Assembly (NCBI GenBank): GCA_937911045.1
Contig: CALEPX010000001.1
Location: 1 to 54,271 of the forward strand
Reading direction: 5' to 3'
Length of the DNA: 54,271 nt
From: an uncultured Fretibacterium sp.
GTDB lineage: Bacteria; Synergistota; Synergistia; Synergistales; Aminobacteriaceae
Positions within the stretch are counted from its first letter, which is position 1, and each line of letters opens with the position of its first letter. This document shows, piece by piece, positions 1-7,236 of the stretch. Below the pieces are notes generated by a model, which was not told the origin of the DNA, did no database searches, and saw nothing but the letters and a program-made list of their open reading frames with translations. A program made the translations under genes and the position numbers.

Positions 1-54
1 AAGAATAATATTCTCACGCTTAACTCCGGAGTTAAGCGTGAGAATATTATTCTT
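1..54. repeat. Perfect 54-bp palindrome at the window edge
   Basis: Bases 1-27 are the exact reverse complement of 28-54, with no loop. The right arm reads naturally into the folP coding frame (residues GVKRENIILDPG), while the left arm adds nothing that fits that protein. A loop-free perfect palindrome at the very end of a sequence is typical of an assembly or amplification fold-back, so the left arm is probably not genomic. A real cruciform is possible but less likely. Confidence 0.85.
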
Positions 55-306
55 GACCCGGGATTGGGCTTTGGGAAGAATATTTCTCAGAATTTGCAGC
101 TCGTGAAGAATATCGAGTTCCTGAGAAAATTTGCGTGTCCGATTCTGGTTGGTCATTCGAGGAAGCGATTCACTCAAAAGAATTTGCTGAGAACTTTGGC
201 TGTGAGTGCGTATTTATCCGGGAAAGTTCAGATTTTGCGAGTGCATGATATTTGCGAGAATTTCCAGATTTTGGACATGCTTGACGCGATAAAAAATTCC
301 GAGTAA
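28..306 (+). CDS. folP: Dihydropteroate synthase, C-terminal fragment
   Basis: This is the 3' end of a dihydropteroate synthase gene, the enzyme joining p-aminobenzoate to the pterin diphosphate in folate synthesis. Visible family motifs are DPGLGFGKN (the conserved DPGxGFGK segment), VGHSRKRF (the GxSRK substrate-binding loop) and ILRVHD near the C-terminus (the conserved RVHD motif). Only about the last 92 codons are present. The 5' part lies outside the window, and the first 27 bases belong to the palindrome and should not be trusted as coding. The stretch between the SRK loop and RVHD is somewhat shorter than in E. coli FolP. The gene ends 55 bases before a tRNA gene. Confidence 0.9.
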   Translation, partial: GVKRENIILDPGLGFGKNISQNLQLVKNIEFLRKFACPILVGHSRKRFTQKNLLRTLAVSAYLSGKVQILRVHDICENFQILDMLDAIKNSE

Positions 307-361
307 ATCTTGACGCATTGGGAAAATCAGTTTAGAATATCCAGCGTTGCTAAATCAACAA

Positions 362-440
362 CGGGACGTAGCGCAGTCTGGCTTAGCGCATCTGCATGGG
401 GTGCAGGGGGTCGGAGGTTCGAATCCTCTCGTCCCGACCA
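362..440 (+). tRNA. tRNA-Pro (anticodon GGG)
   Basis: A 79-nt cloverleaf can be folded by eye. The acceptor stem CGGGACG pairs with CGTCCCG, the discriminator is A and CCA is encoded. The D-arm stem is GCGC/GCGC. The anticodon stem TCTGC/GCAGG holds the loop ATGGGGT with anticodon GGG, and the T-arm is GGAGG-TTCGAAT-CCTCT. The sequence is close to E. coli tRNA-Pro(GGG). The D-loop is slightly long at 11 nt. Confidence 0.96.
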
Positions 441-498
441 TTCAAAAAAAACAGCACGACAGAACATAAAATTTTTTCATTATAAAGTTTCCTTTTTC

Positions 499-539
499 CT
501 CCGTTGAATTGATCTCCCAGATCGTCAGCGGAGTTTTTT
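499..539 (+). terminator. Rho-independent terminator after tRNA-Pro
   Basis: CTCCG (499-503) pairs with CGGAG (529-533) and is followed by six T. An inner hairpin GATCT-CCC-AGATC sits between the arms. The position between the tRNA and the rpsF promoter suits a tRNA terminator. Confidence 0.6.
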
Positions 540-540
540 G

Positions 541-549
541 TGTTATAAT
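541..549 (+). promoter_or_regulatory. Extended -10 promoter for the rpsF operon
   Basis: TGTTATAAT is a perfect TGn-TATAAT extended -10. No good -35 is seen 17 bases upstream, which is tolerated with an extended -10. The expected start would be near 556, giving a leader of about 65 nt. Confidence 0.6.
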
Positions 550-559
550 ATCGCAGCCC

Positions 560-590
560 TACCTTTCGGCTGAACGCACTAACGAAAGGT
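560..590 (+). promoter_or_regulatory. Hairpin in the rpsF leader, possible ribosomal-protein autoregulation site
   Basis: ACCTTTCG (560-567) pairs with CGAAAGGT (583-590) around a 15-nt loop between the promoter and the ribosome site of rpsF. In many bacteria the S6:S18 complex binds an rpsF leader hairpin to repress its own operon, so the location fits. I could not confirm the S6:S18 consensus by eye. Confidence 0.4.
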
Positions 591-620
591 CAAAAGTCCA
601 AGGGGAGGAGGTGTGTTGCA

Positions 621-899
621 GTGCGTAAATATGAGATGTTAGCAATCCTGAGTGCCGAGACCGACAATCAGGAAGAAGAGTCCGAGAGAATTTCCGGCGT
701 AATCAAGAATCTTGGTGGAAACGTTCTCAAGAAAGATCTTTGGGGGAAGCGTCAGTTTGCTTATCCGATTGACAAGAAGACAGAGGGATTTTACGTGTTG
801 TTTGATTTCGAGCTTGAGCCGTCACAGACGTTTGAGTTGCGACGTGTTCTTGGTTTGCGTCCGAATATCTACAGACAGCTTGTGACTGTTCAGGAATAA
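621..899 (+). CDS. rpsF: 30S ribosomal protein S6
   Basis: S6 is a small-subunit protein that binds 16S rRNA together with S18. The 92-residue product begins with the family pattern RKYEMLAIL and contains the conserved GxRQFAYPIDKKTEGFYVLFDFE segment, with LRRVLGLRPNIYRQLV towards the end. Its length is normal. The start is GTG, chosen because a strong AGGGGAGGAGG site lies at 600-610, ten bases upstream. It opens the conserved rpsF-ssb-rpsR gene order and is followed by ssb after 21 bases. Confidence 0.97.
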   Translation: MRKYEMLAILSAETDNQEEESERISGVIKNLGGNVLKKDLWGKRQFAYPIDKKTEGFYVLFDFELEPSQTFELRRVLGLRPNIYRQLVTVQE

Positions 900-920
900 T
901 TTTTCGGGAGGATTTGTCGC

Positions 921-1502
921 ATGAAAGGTTTTAACAGAGTCATAATCGCCGGCAATTTAACGCGAGATCCAGAGTTGAAATATACTGTTAATCAGCGAGC
1001 ATATGCGCGTTTCGGTGTTGCCGTAAATGGGAATTACAAAAACCAATCTGGAGAAACTCAGGAGCGGGTAGATTACTTTAATGTAATTGCTTGGACAGCA
1101 CTTGCTGAAGCTGCTGCGAAATATCTGCGAAAAGGTAATCCAATCTTAATCGAGGGACGGTTGCGTAACGACAATTATGAGAAAGACGGCGTGAAACATT
1201 ACAGAATAGACATTGTTGCTGAGAATCTTGTGTTTTTGAATGCTGCTTCTGGCTCGTCGAACGGAAATTACAATTCGCAGCCTCAATCGCAGCCACAAGT
1301 TCGCGGTAATAATCCTAATCCCGGAGATGTTTACATTTCACCGATGCCAGGCGGAGATTTTGGTGAATTTGATAACGATAATTTCGCTGGGGATTTTTCG
1401 CGCGGATTTGACGATCTTAACTCGGGCTTTGGCGGTTTCGATCCCAAGAACAACGACATGAACAACAACAACGGTGATAGCGAAAACGATTTGCCGTTCT
1501 AA
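921..1502 (+). CDS. ssb: Single-stranded DNA-binding protein
   Basis: SSB coats single-stranded DNA in replication and repair. The 193-residue product has an OB fold at about residues 1-108 (FNRVIIAGNLTRDPELKYT, VDYFNVIAW, GNPILIEGRLRNDNYEKDG). It is followed by a Gly/Asn/Gln-rich disordered linker and the acidic C-terminal tip NDLPF that recruits partner proteins (canonical DDDIPF). The ribosome site is GGGAGG at 905-910. It lies in the rpsF-ssb-rpsR operon and is probably co-transcribed with both ribosomal genes. The tip DLPF instead of DIPF is a conservative variation. Confidence 0.97.
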   Translation: MKGFNRVIIAGNLTRDPELKYTVNQRAYARFGVAVNGNYKNQSGETQERVDYFNVIAWTALAEAAAKYLRKGNPILIEGRLRNDNYEKDGVKHYRIDIVAENLVFLNAASGSSNGNYNSQPQSQPQVRGNNPNPGDVYISPMPGGDFGEFDNDNFAGDFSRGFDDLNSGFGGFDPKNNDMNNNNGDSENDLPF

Positions 1503-1534
1503 ATATTTTCAGGAAGGAGCTAATTTTTCAAGAC

Positions 1535-1864
1535 ATGAACGAACGTGAGAATACAACGAATCGTGAACCCAGAGAAGCAAGAGATTCACGAGACTCAAGA
1601 GAACAAAGACCCGGCGGCTTCAATCGCGGTGGCGGTTTACGCAGGGCACCATCAAGACGCAGACCGAAATTCTGCTACTATTGCGTCGAAAAACAGGAGA
1701 AAGTCGATTACAAGGACGTGGAGAAATTGCGCAAGTATATCAGTGAGCGTGGGAAAATTATTCCGCGACGTGTTACTGGAAATTGCGCGAAACATCAGCG
1801 GCTTTTAACCGAGGCAATCAAGAGAGCAAGATACATGGCACTGTTGCCGTATTCGCTTGACTAA
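1535..1864 (+). CDS. rpsR: 30S ribosomal protein S18
   Basis: The core (about residues 40-109) carries the S18 family patterns KFCYYC, VDYKDVEKLRKYISERGKIIPRRVTGNCAKHQRLLTEAIKRARYMALLPY. At 109 residues it is about 30 longer than typical S18 because of an N-terminal extension rich in Arg, Glu, Asp and Gly that looks disordered. The ATG follows an AAGGAGC ribosome site about 15 bases upstream, a rather long spacing, so a slightly different start is possible, though the frame is open and has no better candidate. It is the third gene of the rpsF operon. Confidence 0.96.
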   Translation: MNERENTTNREPREARDSRDSREQRPGGFNRGGGLRRAPSRRRPKFCYYCVEKQEKVDYKDVEKLRKYISERGKIIPRRVTGNCAKHQRLLTEAIKRARYMALLPYSLD

Positions 1865-1896
1865 GAATTAATCGAGTTAATCACAAATTCAGAGCT

Positions 1897-2814
1897 ATGT
1901 TACGGTTGATTGCTTACGGTGGATTGACTGCTGCGTTGGTTGCGTGTGGAAATTTTGCGCCGGTATTCGGATTTATCGGGCTGATTTTGTCGCCGTTGCC
2001 TATCGCGATTCTTGGCTGTAATGAAAATCGCAATCGTGCCGGAATCGCTGAATTAATCGCGGAAGCCTTGTTATTATTGCTGGTGTCGCCGTACATGGCT
2101 CTGTATTTTTTCGTGGGATACGCACCTGTTGCCGGAATGATTTGTGCGCTGAAAGATTTGCAGAAGTCTCACTCACTAACAGCGGGTGAAAATATTCTGG
2201 CGATATTCACGGTGTCGATTATTGCAAAATTGATTCTGATGAGCGTGTTCTGGTATTTGACCGGGCATAACGCGATGTTTCCGGACACGCCTCAACTCGA
2301 AGTCATACTCAACGAAGTCTATCGTGAACAGCCGGCATTACTCGAAGCGTTGCAGATGACGCTGTACTTGTTCCCGAACATGATTCCGTTGCTAGTAGTC
2401 GTATATTGTGGCATCGAAGCGTTTCTGAATTACTCGTTATGTGTCAGACTTACGAGAAAGCGAAAATTTTTCCCAGAGATTCCGAATTTCTTGACGTGGC
2501 GATTCCCGAATTCGATTTTGTTCGCGTTATTATTCGCGTTAATGATGGGCTTCTTCACGGATTTCCGCGTGTGGGAAGAGGGCGCAATGTTCGCGTTTAA
2601 CCTGCAATTATTGCTGAACGTGTTCGTGTTTTTGCAAGGATTGTCGTTTCTGTTCTGGCTAATCACGGTGCGATTCAAGTTCGGCTCTCTCGCGAGAATT
2701 TTGGCGTGTTTAGCACTCGTGTTTCCGATAACGTGGCTGTTCGTAATCATGGCGGGAATGGGCGACATAATGGTAAATTTTCGGGAGAAATTTTCTAATC
2801 GTGTGAGTTCATGA
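1897..2814 (+). CDS. DUF2232 (YybS-like) membrane protein
   Basis: A 305-residue polytopic membrane protein with about eight hydrophobic segments, including a long first region at residues 1-60 and a C-terminal pair near 245-295. Length, topology and position directly after rpsR match the DUF2232/YybS family found beside rpsR in many bacteria; the molecular role is unknown to me. No strong ribosome site is visible at this ATG, so translation may be coupled to rpsR 33 bases upstream. The usual next gene in this neighbourhood (often rplI) is missing. The 3' end overlaps the oppositely oriented radical SAM gene by 20 bases. Confidence 0.75.
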   Translation: MLRLIAYGGLTAALVACGNFAPVFGFIGLILSPLPIAILGCNENRNRAGIAELIAEALLLLLVSPYMALYFFVGYAPVAGMICALKDLQKSHSLTAGENILAIFTVSIIAKLILMSVFWYLTGHNAMFPDTPQLEVILNEVYREQPALLEALQMTLYLFPNMIPLLVVVYCGIEAFLNYSLCVRLTRKRKFFPEIPNFLTWRFPNSILFALLFALMMGFFTDFRVWEEGAMFAFNLQLLLNVFVFLQGLSFLFWLITVRFKFGSLARILACLALVFPITWLFVIMAGMGDIMVNFREKFSNRVSS

Positions 2815-4141
2815 CAGAATATAATTTCGAGATCAGAAATTCCAGAGATTTTTTCGCATGAACGCAGAATAAGCTGTCAATCTCGTTTAAGCTTCGTGCA
2901 TTAACAGGACAGCCTCCTCCGCATATTCCGAGAGCTTCACATGATACGCATTCGTTTCTGAAAATCGGAGTTAATTTTTGCCAGCGCAGAATATTTTCGT
3001 CATTGTTCATGTTGTGTTGTGTGTCGTTGATGTCAGAATTGATGTCATATATGAAATACTCGCGTTTTTCGGTGCAGGCGTGACAGATGCCAACTTTTCC
3101 GTCGGGAGTTATTACGATTTGATTCCCGGAAGTCGCAGCACAGTCCGAGAAATAGATTTTTTGCGCAACAAATGATTGCAATTTTCGTGCGAAACGTTCT
3201 TCGTATATACCGGAATCTTTTGTCGCATTGTAGAACTCGATTATGAAATCCGAAGCCCGTCTGTAATAATCCTCGTCAATCTTGAGATTTTCGTTTCTGT
3301 GAAGCAAGTTGAAACACAGAGATTTTATGTCCAGTTTCTGAAGCAAAGTTATTAACGAGTTCATATCTTCGAGAGCTTCTTCGGTTAATGTCACGGATAA
3401 GCCAACGTCAAGCCCGAGATTTTTTGAGAGTGCGATTTTCCTGAGTACGTCGTCGTGAACAATAGCCCCGTTTTTGTATATGCGTGAAGAATTTGCTTTT
3501 TGAGTTGCTCCGTCGAGCGAAATAGATGTCTCGATTCTGTTATTGACTAGGAACTGTATTTTTTCCTGATCAAGCAGTGTGCCGTTAGTTACTATTGAGA
3601 AATGCAGATTTTGCGAGATTAAATTTTTTTCTTGAAACTCGCGGCTCTTCTGTACGACAAATTTGAGCGTTTCGAAATTCAGCAACGGTTCACCGCCGTA
3701 GAATATAATATTTTTCTCCTCGTTGAAATATTCCGGGTTATAACGCGTTTGTTCGGCGAAAAATTCGAGTGCTTTCATAGCTGTGTCTTTGCTCATTGGG
3801 AAATCTGTTGCTTTCGGATTTTGCGAAGAATTTCCCAGAAAACAATATTTGCAGGCAAAATTACACTGTTCGGTTAAAATTAAATATGCTACACAGATAT
3901 ACGGTTTGGGGACGCAATTTTGTACGCGAGCTATCAAGTTTGCTTCGGATTCGTCATCTGAGAGAATATGAGCTTCCTTGAGCGAATCGATCACACTCTT
4001 TGTCAAATTTGATCCGGAATCGTGTTGCAGGATTTCGTGTTCCTGTCGTGTGAGATATACCGGCAGCATTCTGAGGCTGTGATAATACGCGAAAATATTA
4101 TCGTTCACCTGAAAAACTTTCGCAAAATTCGATAGTTTCAT
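2795..4141 (-). CDS. Radical SAM/SPASM peptide maturase B
   Basis: A 448-residue radical SAM enzyme. Residues 1-80 form an N-terminal domain without cysteine clusters. C93-x3-C97-x2-C100 (CNFACKYC) binds the SAM-cleaving 4Fe-4S cluster, and YGGEPLLN is the GGE motif contacting SAM. The C-terminal SPASM region has cysteines in GICHAC, ECVSCEALGICGGGCPVN and a final FC, suitable for auxiliary 4Fe-4S clusters. SPASM enzymes of this kind usually modify ribosomally made peptides or activate sulfatases. Here the Cys-rich precursor gene upstream points to peptide maturation (thioether or related crosslinks), which is inference. The ATG has a GGAG site inside the last codons of maturase A, 4 bases away, so the two are translationally coupled. 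Confidence 0.88.
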   Translation of the reverse strand: MKLSNFAKVFQVNDNIFAYYHSLRMLPVYLTRQEHEILQHDSGSNLTKSVIDSLKEAHILSDDESEANLIARVQNCVPKPYICVAYLILTEQCNFACKYCFLGNSSQNPKATDFPMSKDTAMKALEFFAEQTRYNPEYFNEEKNIIFYGGEPLLNFETLKFVVQKSREFQEKNLISQNLHFSIVTNGTLLDQEKIQFLVNNRIETSISLDGATQKANSSRIYKNGAIVHDDVLRKIALSKNLGLDVGLSVTLTEEALEDMNSLITLLQKLDIKSLCFNLLHRNENLKIDEDYYRRASDFIIEFYNATKDSGIYEERFARKLQSFVAQKIYFSDCAATSGNQIVITPDGKVGICHACTEKREYFIYDINSDINDTQHNMNNDENILRWQKLTPIFRNECVSCEALGICGGGCPVNARSLNEIDSLFCVHAKKSLEFLISKLYSVMNSHD

Positions 4142-4145
4142 GTTT

Positions 4146-5483
4146 TCACTCCATCAAAAAATTATTGGACTCAATCATTAACCTGTAAAAATTTTCTTTG
4201 TCATGTTCGGAGCAGTCGATTTTTCTTGAGAACGTGTTTGTGAGATTTTCTAGCGGAGAATTTACGATTTCGGGGAAATTTTTGATCCTGCAGCCTCCTC
4301 CGCAAATGTATCTCAATTCGCATTCACAGCACGGTTGCAAATAATCAACAAACGAACGTTCCCTGACAAATTTCCTGAGCCTCATGATCTCGCTGAAGTC
4401 TGTTGTGCGCAGATTCGCATATTTCTTGACATCATGAACTCTTCCGCAGAAGAAAATATCCCCGATTGAATTTACCGTGAGATTTCCGTAGCCGCAATTT
4501 TTGTAGATTATGCCGTTCTTGTGATTCAAGATAAACGTTGTTAATTCGCTGTTCTCGTAGATTTTCTCGTAAATCGAAGCGACTGTTTGCTCCATGATTC
4601 TGTTTTTGCTCTCGTTCGATTTAAGTTCGCGACCGTCTATCAATTCTTTCTGAAGCACGACCAGAAAATTTTTCCCCTGATACTTGTTCACGAGGTTCTG
4701 TGCAAATTCCGTGTATTGAGCTTTGAATTTTTCGAGCAATTCATACGTTGGTGTCATAACGATGCTTGTTAAGACATTCTCATGTTCGGTAAATAATTCA
4801 AGAGTTCTCAGCGATTTCTCAAAAGTATTTTCCCCGCGTATAGCTGAATTAGTTTCCTGATTGAAGCCGTCAATGCTGATTTGTATCTCGTCAATGTACG
4901 GAGCAATGCGCGCGATATTCTCCTCGTTCCACAGAGTTCCGTTCGTCAAAACCTGAACGTACAAACCAGACAGAGCCGAAAATTTCACAATCTCCTCAAA
5001 ATCCTCACGAATCAAAACTTCTCCGCCGGTAAAAATAACTTTGCTGCAACCGTAACTCTTGCAATTTGTGATCAAGTCCGTGATTTCTGCTTTTGATAAT
5101 TCGTTGTCCATAGCTGTTGAGGCGTACATGAAGCAATGACGACAGCGTAAGTTGCAATTATTCGTCAGATAAATTCTGAGCGCAAAAGACCATTCTTCGG
5201 TTGAGATTTTTTCCGTGAAAAGCTTCCCTTCGAGTTGAGTTAGCACGTTGCGAATCTCGTTAATATTTTCGAACTTGTCGATAACTTCGCGAACACTTGC
5301 ACCGTTAATTAACGATTTCAGAATATCGATTTGTATTTGGGAATTTAGCACGATCCATTTTCCGGTTGACGGGGATATGACGAGCATGAAGCCCTTGAAA
5401 TATTTCGCTGTAATATCATTTGGGAACGCATATTTCTTGTTGTCATGAATTTCGATAGTTCTTCCGTGTATGTTTATTATCAT
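4146..5483 (-). CDS. Radical SAM/SPASM peptide maturase A with N-terminal precursor-recognition-like domain
   Basis: About 445 residues from the ATG at 5483. Residues 1-90 resemble a PqqD-like RiPP recognition element (ISPSTGKWIVLN, NGASVREVIDKFE, VLTQLEGK). The radical SAM core has C110-x3-C114-x2-C117 (CNLRCRHC) and FTGGEVLIRED, and the SPASM region has CCECELRYICGGGC and a last Cys near IDCSEH. Family knowledge: such proteins bind a leader peptide and install radical crosslinks. It is only distantly similar to maturase B, so the two probably do different steps. An in-frame TTG lies at 5495, inside the upstream terminator's T-run; neither start has a clear ribosome site, which suggests low expression relative to the precursor. 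Confidence 0.87.
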   Translation of the reverse strand: MIINIHGRTIEIHDNKKYAFPNDITAKYFKGFMLVISPSTGKWIVLNSQIQIDILKSLINGASVREVIDKFENINEIRNVLTQLEGKLFTEKISTEEWSFALRIYLTNNCNLRCRHCFMYASTAMDNELSKAEITDLITNCKSYGCSKVIFTGGEVLIREDFEEIVKFSALSGLYVQVLTNGTLWNEENIARIAPYIDEIQISIDGFNQETNSAIRGENTFEKSLRTLELFTEHENVLTSIVMTPTYELLEKFKAQYTEFAQNLVNKYQGKNFLVVLQKELIDGRELKSNESKNRIMEQTVASIYEKIYENSELTTFILNHKNGIIYKNCGYGNLTVNSIGDIFFCGRVHDVKKYANLRTTDFSEIMRLRKFVRERSFVDYLQPCCECELRYICGGGCRIKNFPEIVNSPLENLTNTFSRKIDCSEHDKENFYRLMIESNNFLME

Positions 5484-5493
5484 TTCGTTTTGC

Positions 5494-5521
5494 AAAAAAG
5501 CTGCCGATGTTCTGACAGCTT
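5494..5521 (-). terminator. Attenuator between RiPP precursor and maturase genes
   Basis: On the minus strand AAGCTGTC pairs with GGCAGCTT (8 bp, one G-T pair) and runs into TTTTTT, directly after the precursor stop codon. It would end most transcripts after the precursor and let a fraction continue into the two enzymes, the common arrangement in peptide-maturation operons. Confidence 0.75.
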
Positions 5522-5540
5522 CCGACTTGAGTTCCTGTTT

Positions 5541-5732
5541 CTACCAGACGAGCAGCGTTGCGTTACTTGCGACAACTCTGCAATTTCCAACGCAATTTCC
5601 GCCGATTGGACGCATACAATCTATATTTGACGCGATCACTCTGCAATTCCCAACGCAATTTCCGCCGATTGGTCTCGCGCAATCAAGATTCGAATGCAGC
5701 AACTTACCGTAGCTAAATCTGTCAGGCAACAT
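5541..5732 (-). CDS. Cys-rich RiPP precursor peptide with two 21-residue repeats
   Basis: A 63-residue peptide. The ATG at 5732 is chosen because AAGGAGG lies 8 bases upstream; a longer in-frame reading to 5798 would start upstream of the predicted transcription start. Residues 1-16 (MLPDRFSYGKLLHSNL) are a short leader. Two repeats follow, starting at D17 and D38, each of the form DC(A/M)RPIGGNCVGNCRV(I/V)ASN, then a tail ATLLVW. Cysteines are at 18, 26, 30, 39, 47 and 51, always three per repeat with spacing C-x7-C-x3-C. It heads an operon with two radical SAM/SPASM enzymes, so the repeats are the likely modified core. I do not recognise the peptide family. No protease or exporter gene is adjacent. 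Confidence 0.85.
   Translation of the reverse strand: MLPDRFSYGKLLHSNLDCARPIGGNCVGNCRVIASNIDCMRPIGGNCVGNCRVVASNATLLVW
5569..5694 (-). repeat. 63-bp tandem duplication inside the precursor gene
   Basis: Two direct copies (5569-5631 and 5632-5694), almost identical over the part encoding RPIGGNCVGNCRV and more divergent at the codons for the linking residues. The unit is a multiple of three, so the copy number of the 21-residue core can change without breaking the frame. Confidence 0.85.
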
Positions 5733-5770
5733 TGTGAAATCCTCCTTTCGATTAAGTTCTTTATGAACGC

Positions 5771-5797
5771 TATTATAGTTTTTTTTTTTTTCTGTCA
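5771..5797 (-). promoter_or_regulatory. Consensus promoter with poly-A spacer for the RiPP operon
   Basis: Reading on the minus strand, TTGACA (5797-5792) is followed by G, thirteen A, C, then TATAAT (5776-5771). Both hexamers are perfect but the spacer is 15 bp, two short of optimum. A change of one to two A in the tract would bring it to 16-17 bp, so slippage could tune or switch the operon. The predicted leader before the precursor ATG is about 30 nt. Confidence 0.75.
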
Positions 5798-5876
5798 AGG
5801 GGATTATTCCGTTGCAAAAACCAGATTCATAAACAACAGGAAATTCTTAATCCGTATAAGTTAAAAATCCCAAGTC

Positions 5877-7145
5877 CTAATTATTAATCGCAAGTTCGAT
5901 TTCGTTCCAGGTTTTTTCAGCAGCACCGCCCAGTGTCGCAAAATATTTTTCGCAGGAATCCTTGGCTTTTTCGCGTGAAATTTCGCTGACTGAGTTCTCC
6001 CAAGCCAGAGCCAGTTCGAGATCATTGTGAACACAAATTGCTGCTCCCATACTGTCCATGCGTTCTGTGTCGGGAAAATCTGTCATGCTCGGTCCGTGAA
6101 TCGCTGCTTTCCCGAACAACGCCGGTTCAAACGGATTCTGTCCGCCCTTCTGAACCAAACTCCCTCCGATGAAAACTGAATCCGCAACAGCGTATAACTC
6201 GAACAAAACTCCGATTCGGTCAATTATGACTACGTTGCAATTTTTGGAATTATCGCTCTCAAGACTTGATAATAATTCCGCGTGCATTTCAGAATACGGC
6301 AGAACTGACGCAATCGACATCAAAGCGCGTTCCGGGTGTCTGGGTACGATTACGAGTTTTGCGTCCGGAAATTTCTTGAGCAAAATTCTGAACGCCGACA
6401 CAACTACATCATCTTCGCCCTGATGCGTGCTGCCTGCAACGAACAGATAACTCGCGCCGTCTCTGAGCCACTGCCATTTGTCGCCCAAAGTCTGATTCGT
6501 GTGAACTTTCCTGTCGAATAGCGTGTCAACTTTGCAATCGCCAGTCACGAAAATTTTCTCATCAGGAACTCCCAGAGCCACAAATTTGCGTTTATCCTCG
6601 TCGAAGCGCACCATTAATTTCGCGAAATTGCTCAGAACTCCGCGCCAAAATCTCGCAGTGCGTCTCAAACTCCGGAAGCTCTTCTCAGAAATTCGCCCGT
6701 TCGCCAAAAATATCGGCACGTTACGTGAATGTAATTGCGCAATCATTTCGGGCCACAATTCCGTTTCCATTGTGATATAAATATACGGCTGAATGTTATC
6801 AATCGCACGTTCGACAAATTTCCGCAAATCCCACGGACTGTAGATTATTTTCGCAACGTCATTCGCGAGCAATTTCTCAGCAACATTTCGCCCCGTTGCC
6901 GTAACTGTTGAGATTATGCACGGTCTGTCAGTTCGGGATTTGATGCGATGAATCAACGAACTCGCCGACTGAACTTCACCGACTGAGACAGCGTGTACCC
7001 AGATGCAGTTTTTCGGGCAATCCTGAATAATTCCCATTCGTTCTGAAATATCGTTCCTGTATTTGCGCCTGAGAATAATTTTCCCGCCGAGCGCAAAAAA
7101 TAATTTCCCTGCTAATCTGTAAATCAGCATTCCGAATTTATACAT
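5877..7145 (-). CDS. waaA: 3-deoxy-D-manno-octulosonic acid (Kdo) transferase
   Basis: WaaA moves Kdo from CMP-Kdo onto lipid A precursors at the inner face of the cytoplasmic membrane, the first step of LPS core assembly. The 422-residue product has the normal length and conserved WVHAVSVGEVQSA, YSPWDLRKFVERAI, ETELWPEMI, ANGRISEKSFRSL, VAGSTHQGEDD and VPRHPERA segments, with GGSLVQKGGQNPFEPA near the C-terminus. An N-terminal hydrophobic stretch could anchor it. AAGGG lies upstream of the ATG. It is transcribed away from metF, from a shared intergenic region. It shows that the organism makes lipid A and is Gram-negative. Confidence 0.95.
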   Translation of the reverse strand: MYKFGMLIYRLAGKLFFALGGKIILRRKYRNDISERMGIIQDCPKNCIWVHAVSVGEVQSASSLIHRIKSRTDRPCIISTVTATGRNVAEKLLANDVAKIIYSPWDLRKFVERAIDNIQPYIYITMETELWPEMIAQLHSRNVPIFLANGRISEKSFRSLRRTARFWRGVLSNFAKLMVRFDEDKRKFVALGVPDEKIFVTGDCKVDTLFDRKVHTNQTLGDKWQWLRDGASYLFVAGSTHQGEDDVVVSAFRILLKKFPDAKLVIVPRHPERALMSIASVLPYSEMHAELLSSLESDNSKNCNVVIIDRIGVLFELYAVADSVFIGGSLVQKGGQNPFEPALFGKAAIHGPSMTDFPDTERMDSMGAAICVHNDLELALAWENSVSEISREKAKDSCEKYFATLGGAAEKTWNEIELAINN

Positions 7146-7164
7146 AATTTTCCCTTCTCAATTC

Positions 7165-7193
7165 TTTTTGAATCACAAGTTTTCAGATATAAT
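7165..7193 (+). promoter_or_regulatory. Promoter for metF
   Basis: TATAAT at 7188-7193, with TTTTTG at 7165-7170 as a weak -35 at 17-bp spacing. It puts transcription start near 7200, which rules out the in-frame TTG at 7168 as the metF start. Confidence 0.5.
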
Positions 7194-7236
7194 TTTTAAT
7201 TATTACATGTTTCATGAAAATTTTCACAATGAGAGA

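Noticed and set aside
1..306. folP start at 64 or within the first bases
   Set aside because: Residues before 64 carry the conserved LDPG motif, so the gene extends upstream; the first 27 bases are the palindrome arm.
5733..5798. Longer N-terminus for the RiPP precursor (85 residues)
   Set aside because: It would begin upstream of the predicted transcription start and overlaps the -10/-35 boxes; the ATG at 5732 has an ideal AAGGAGG.
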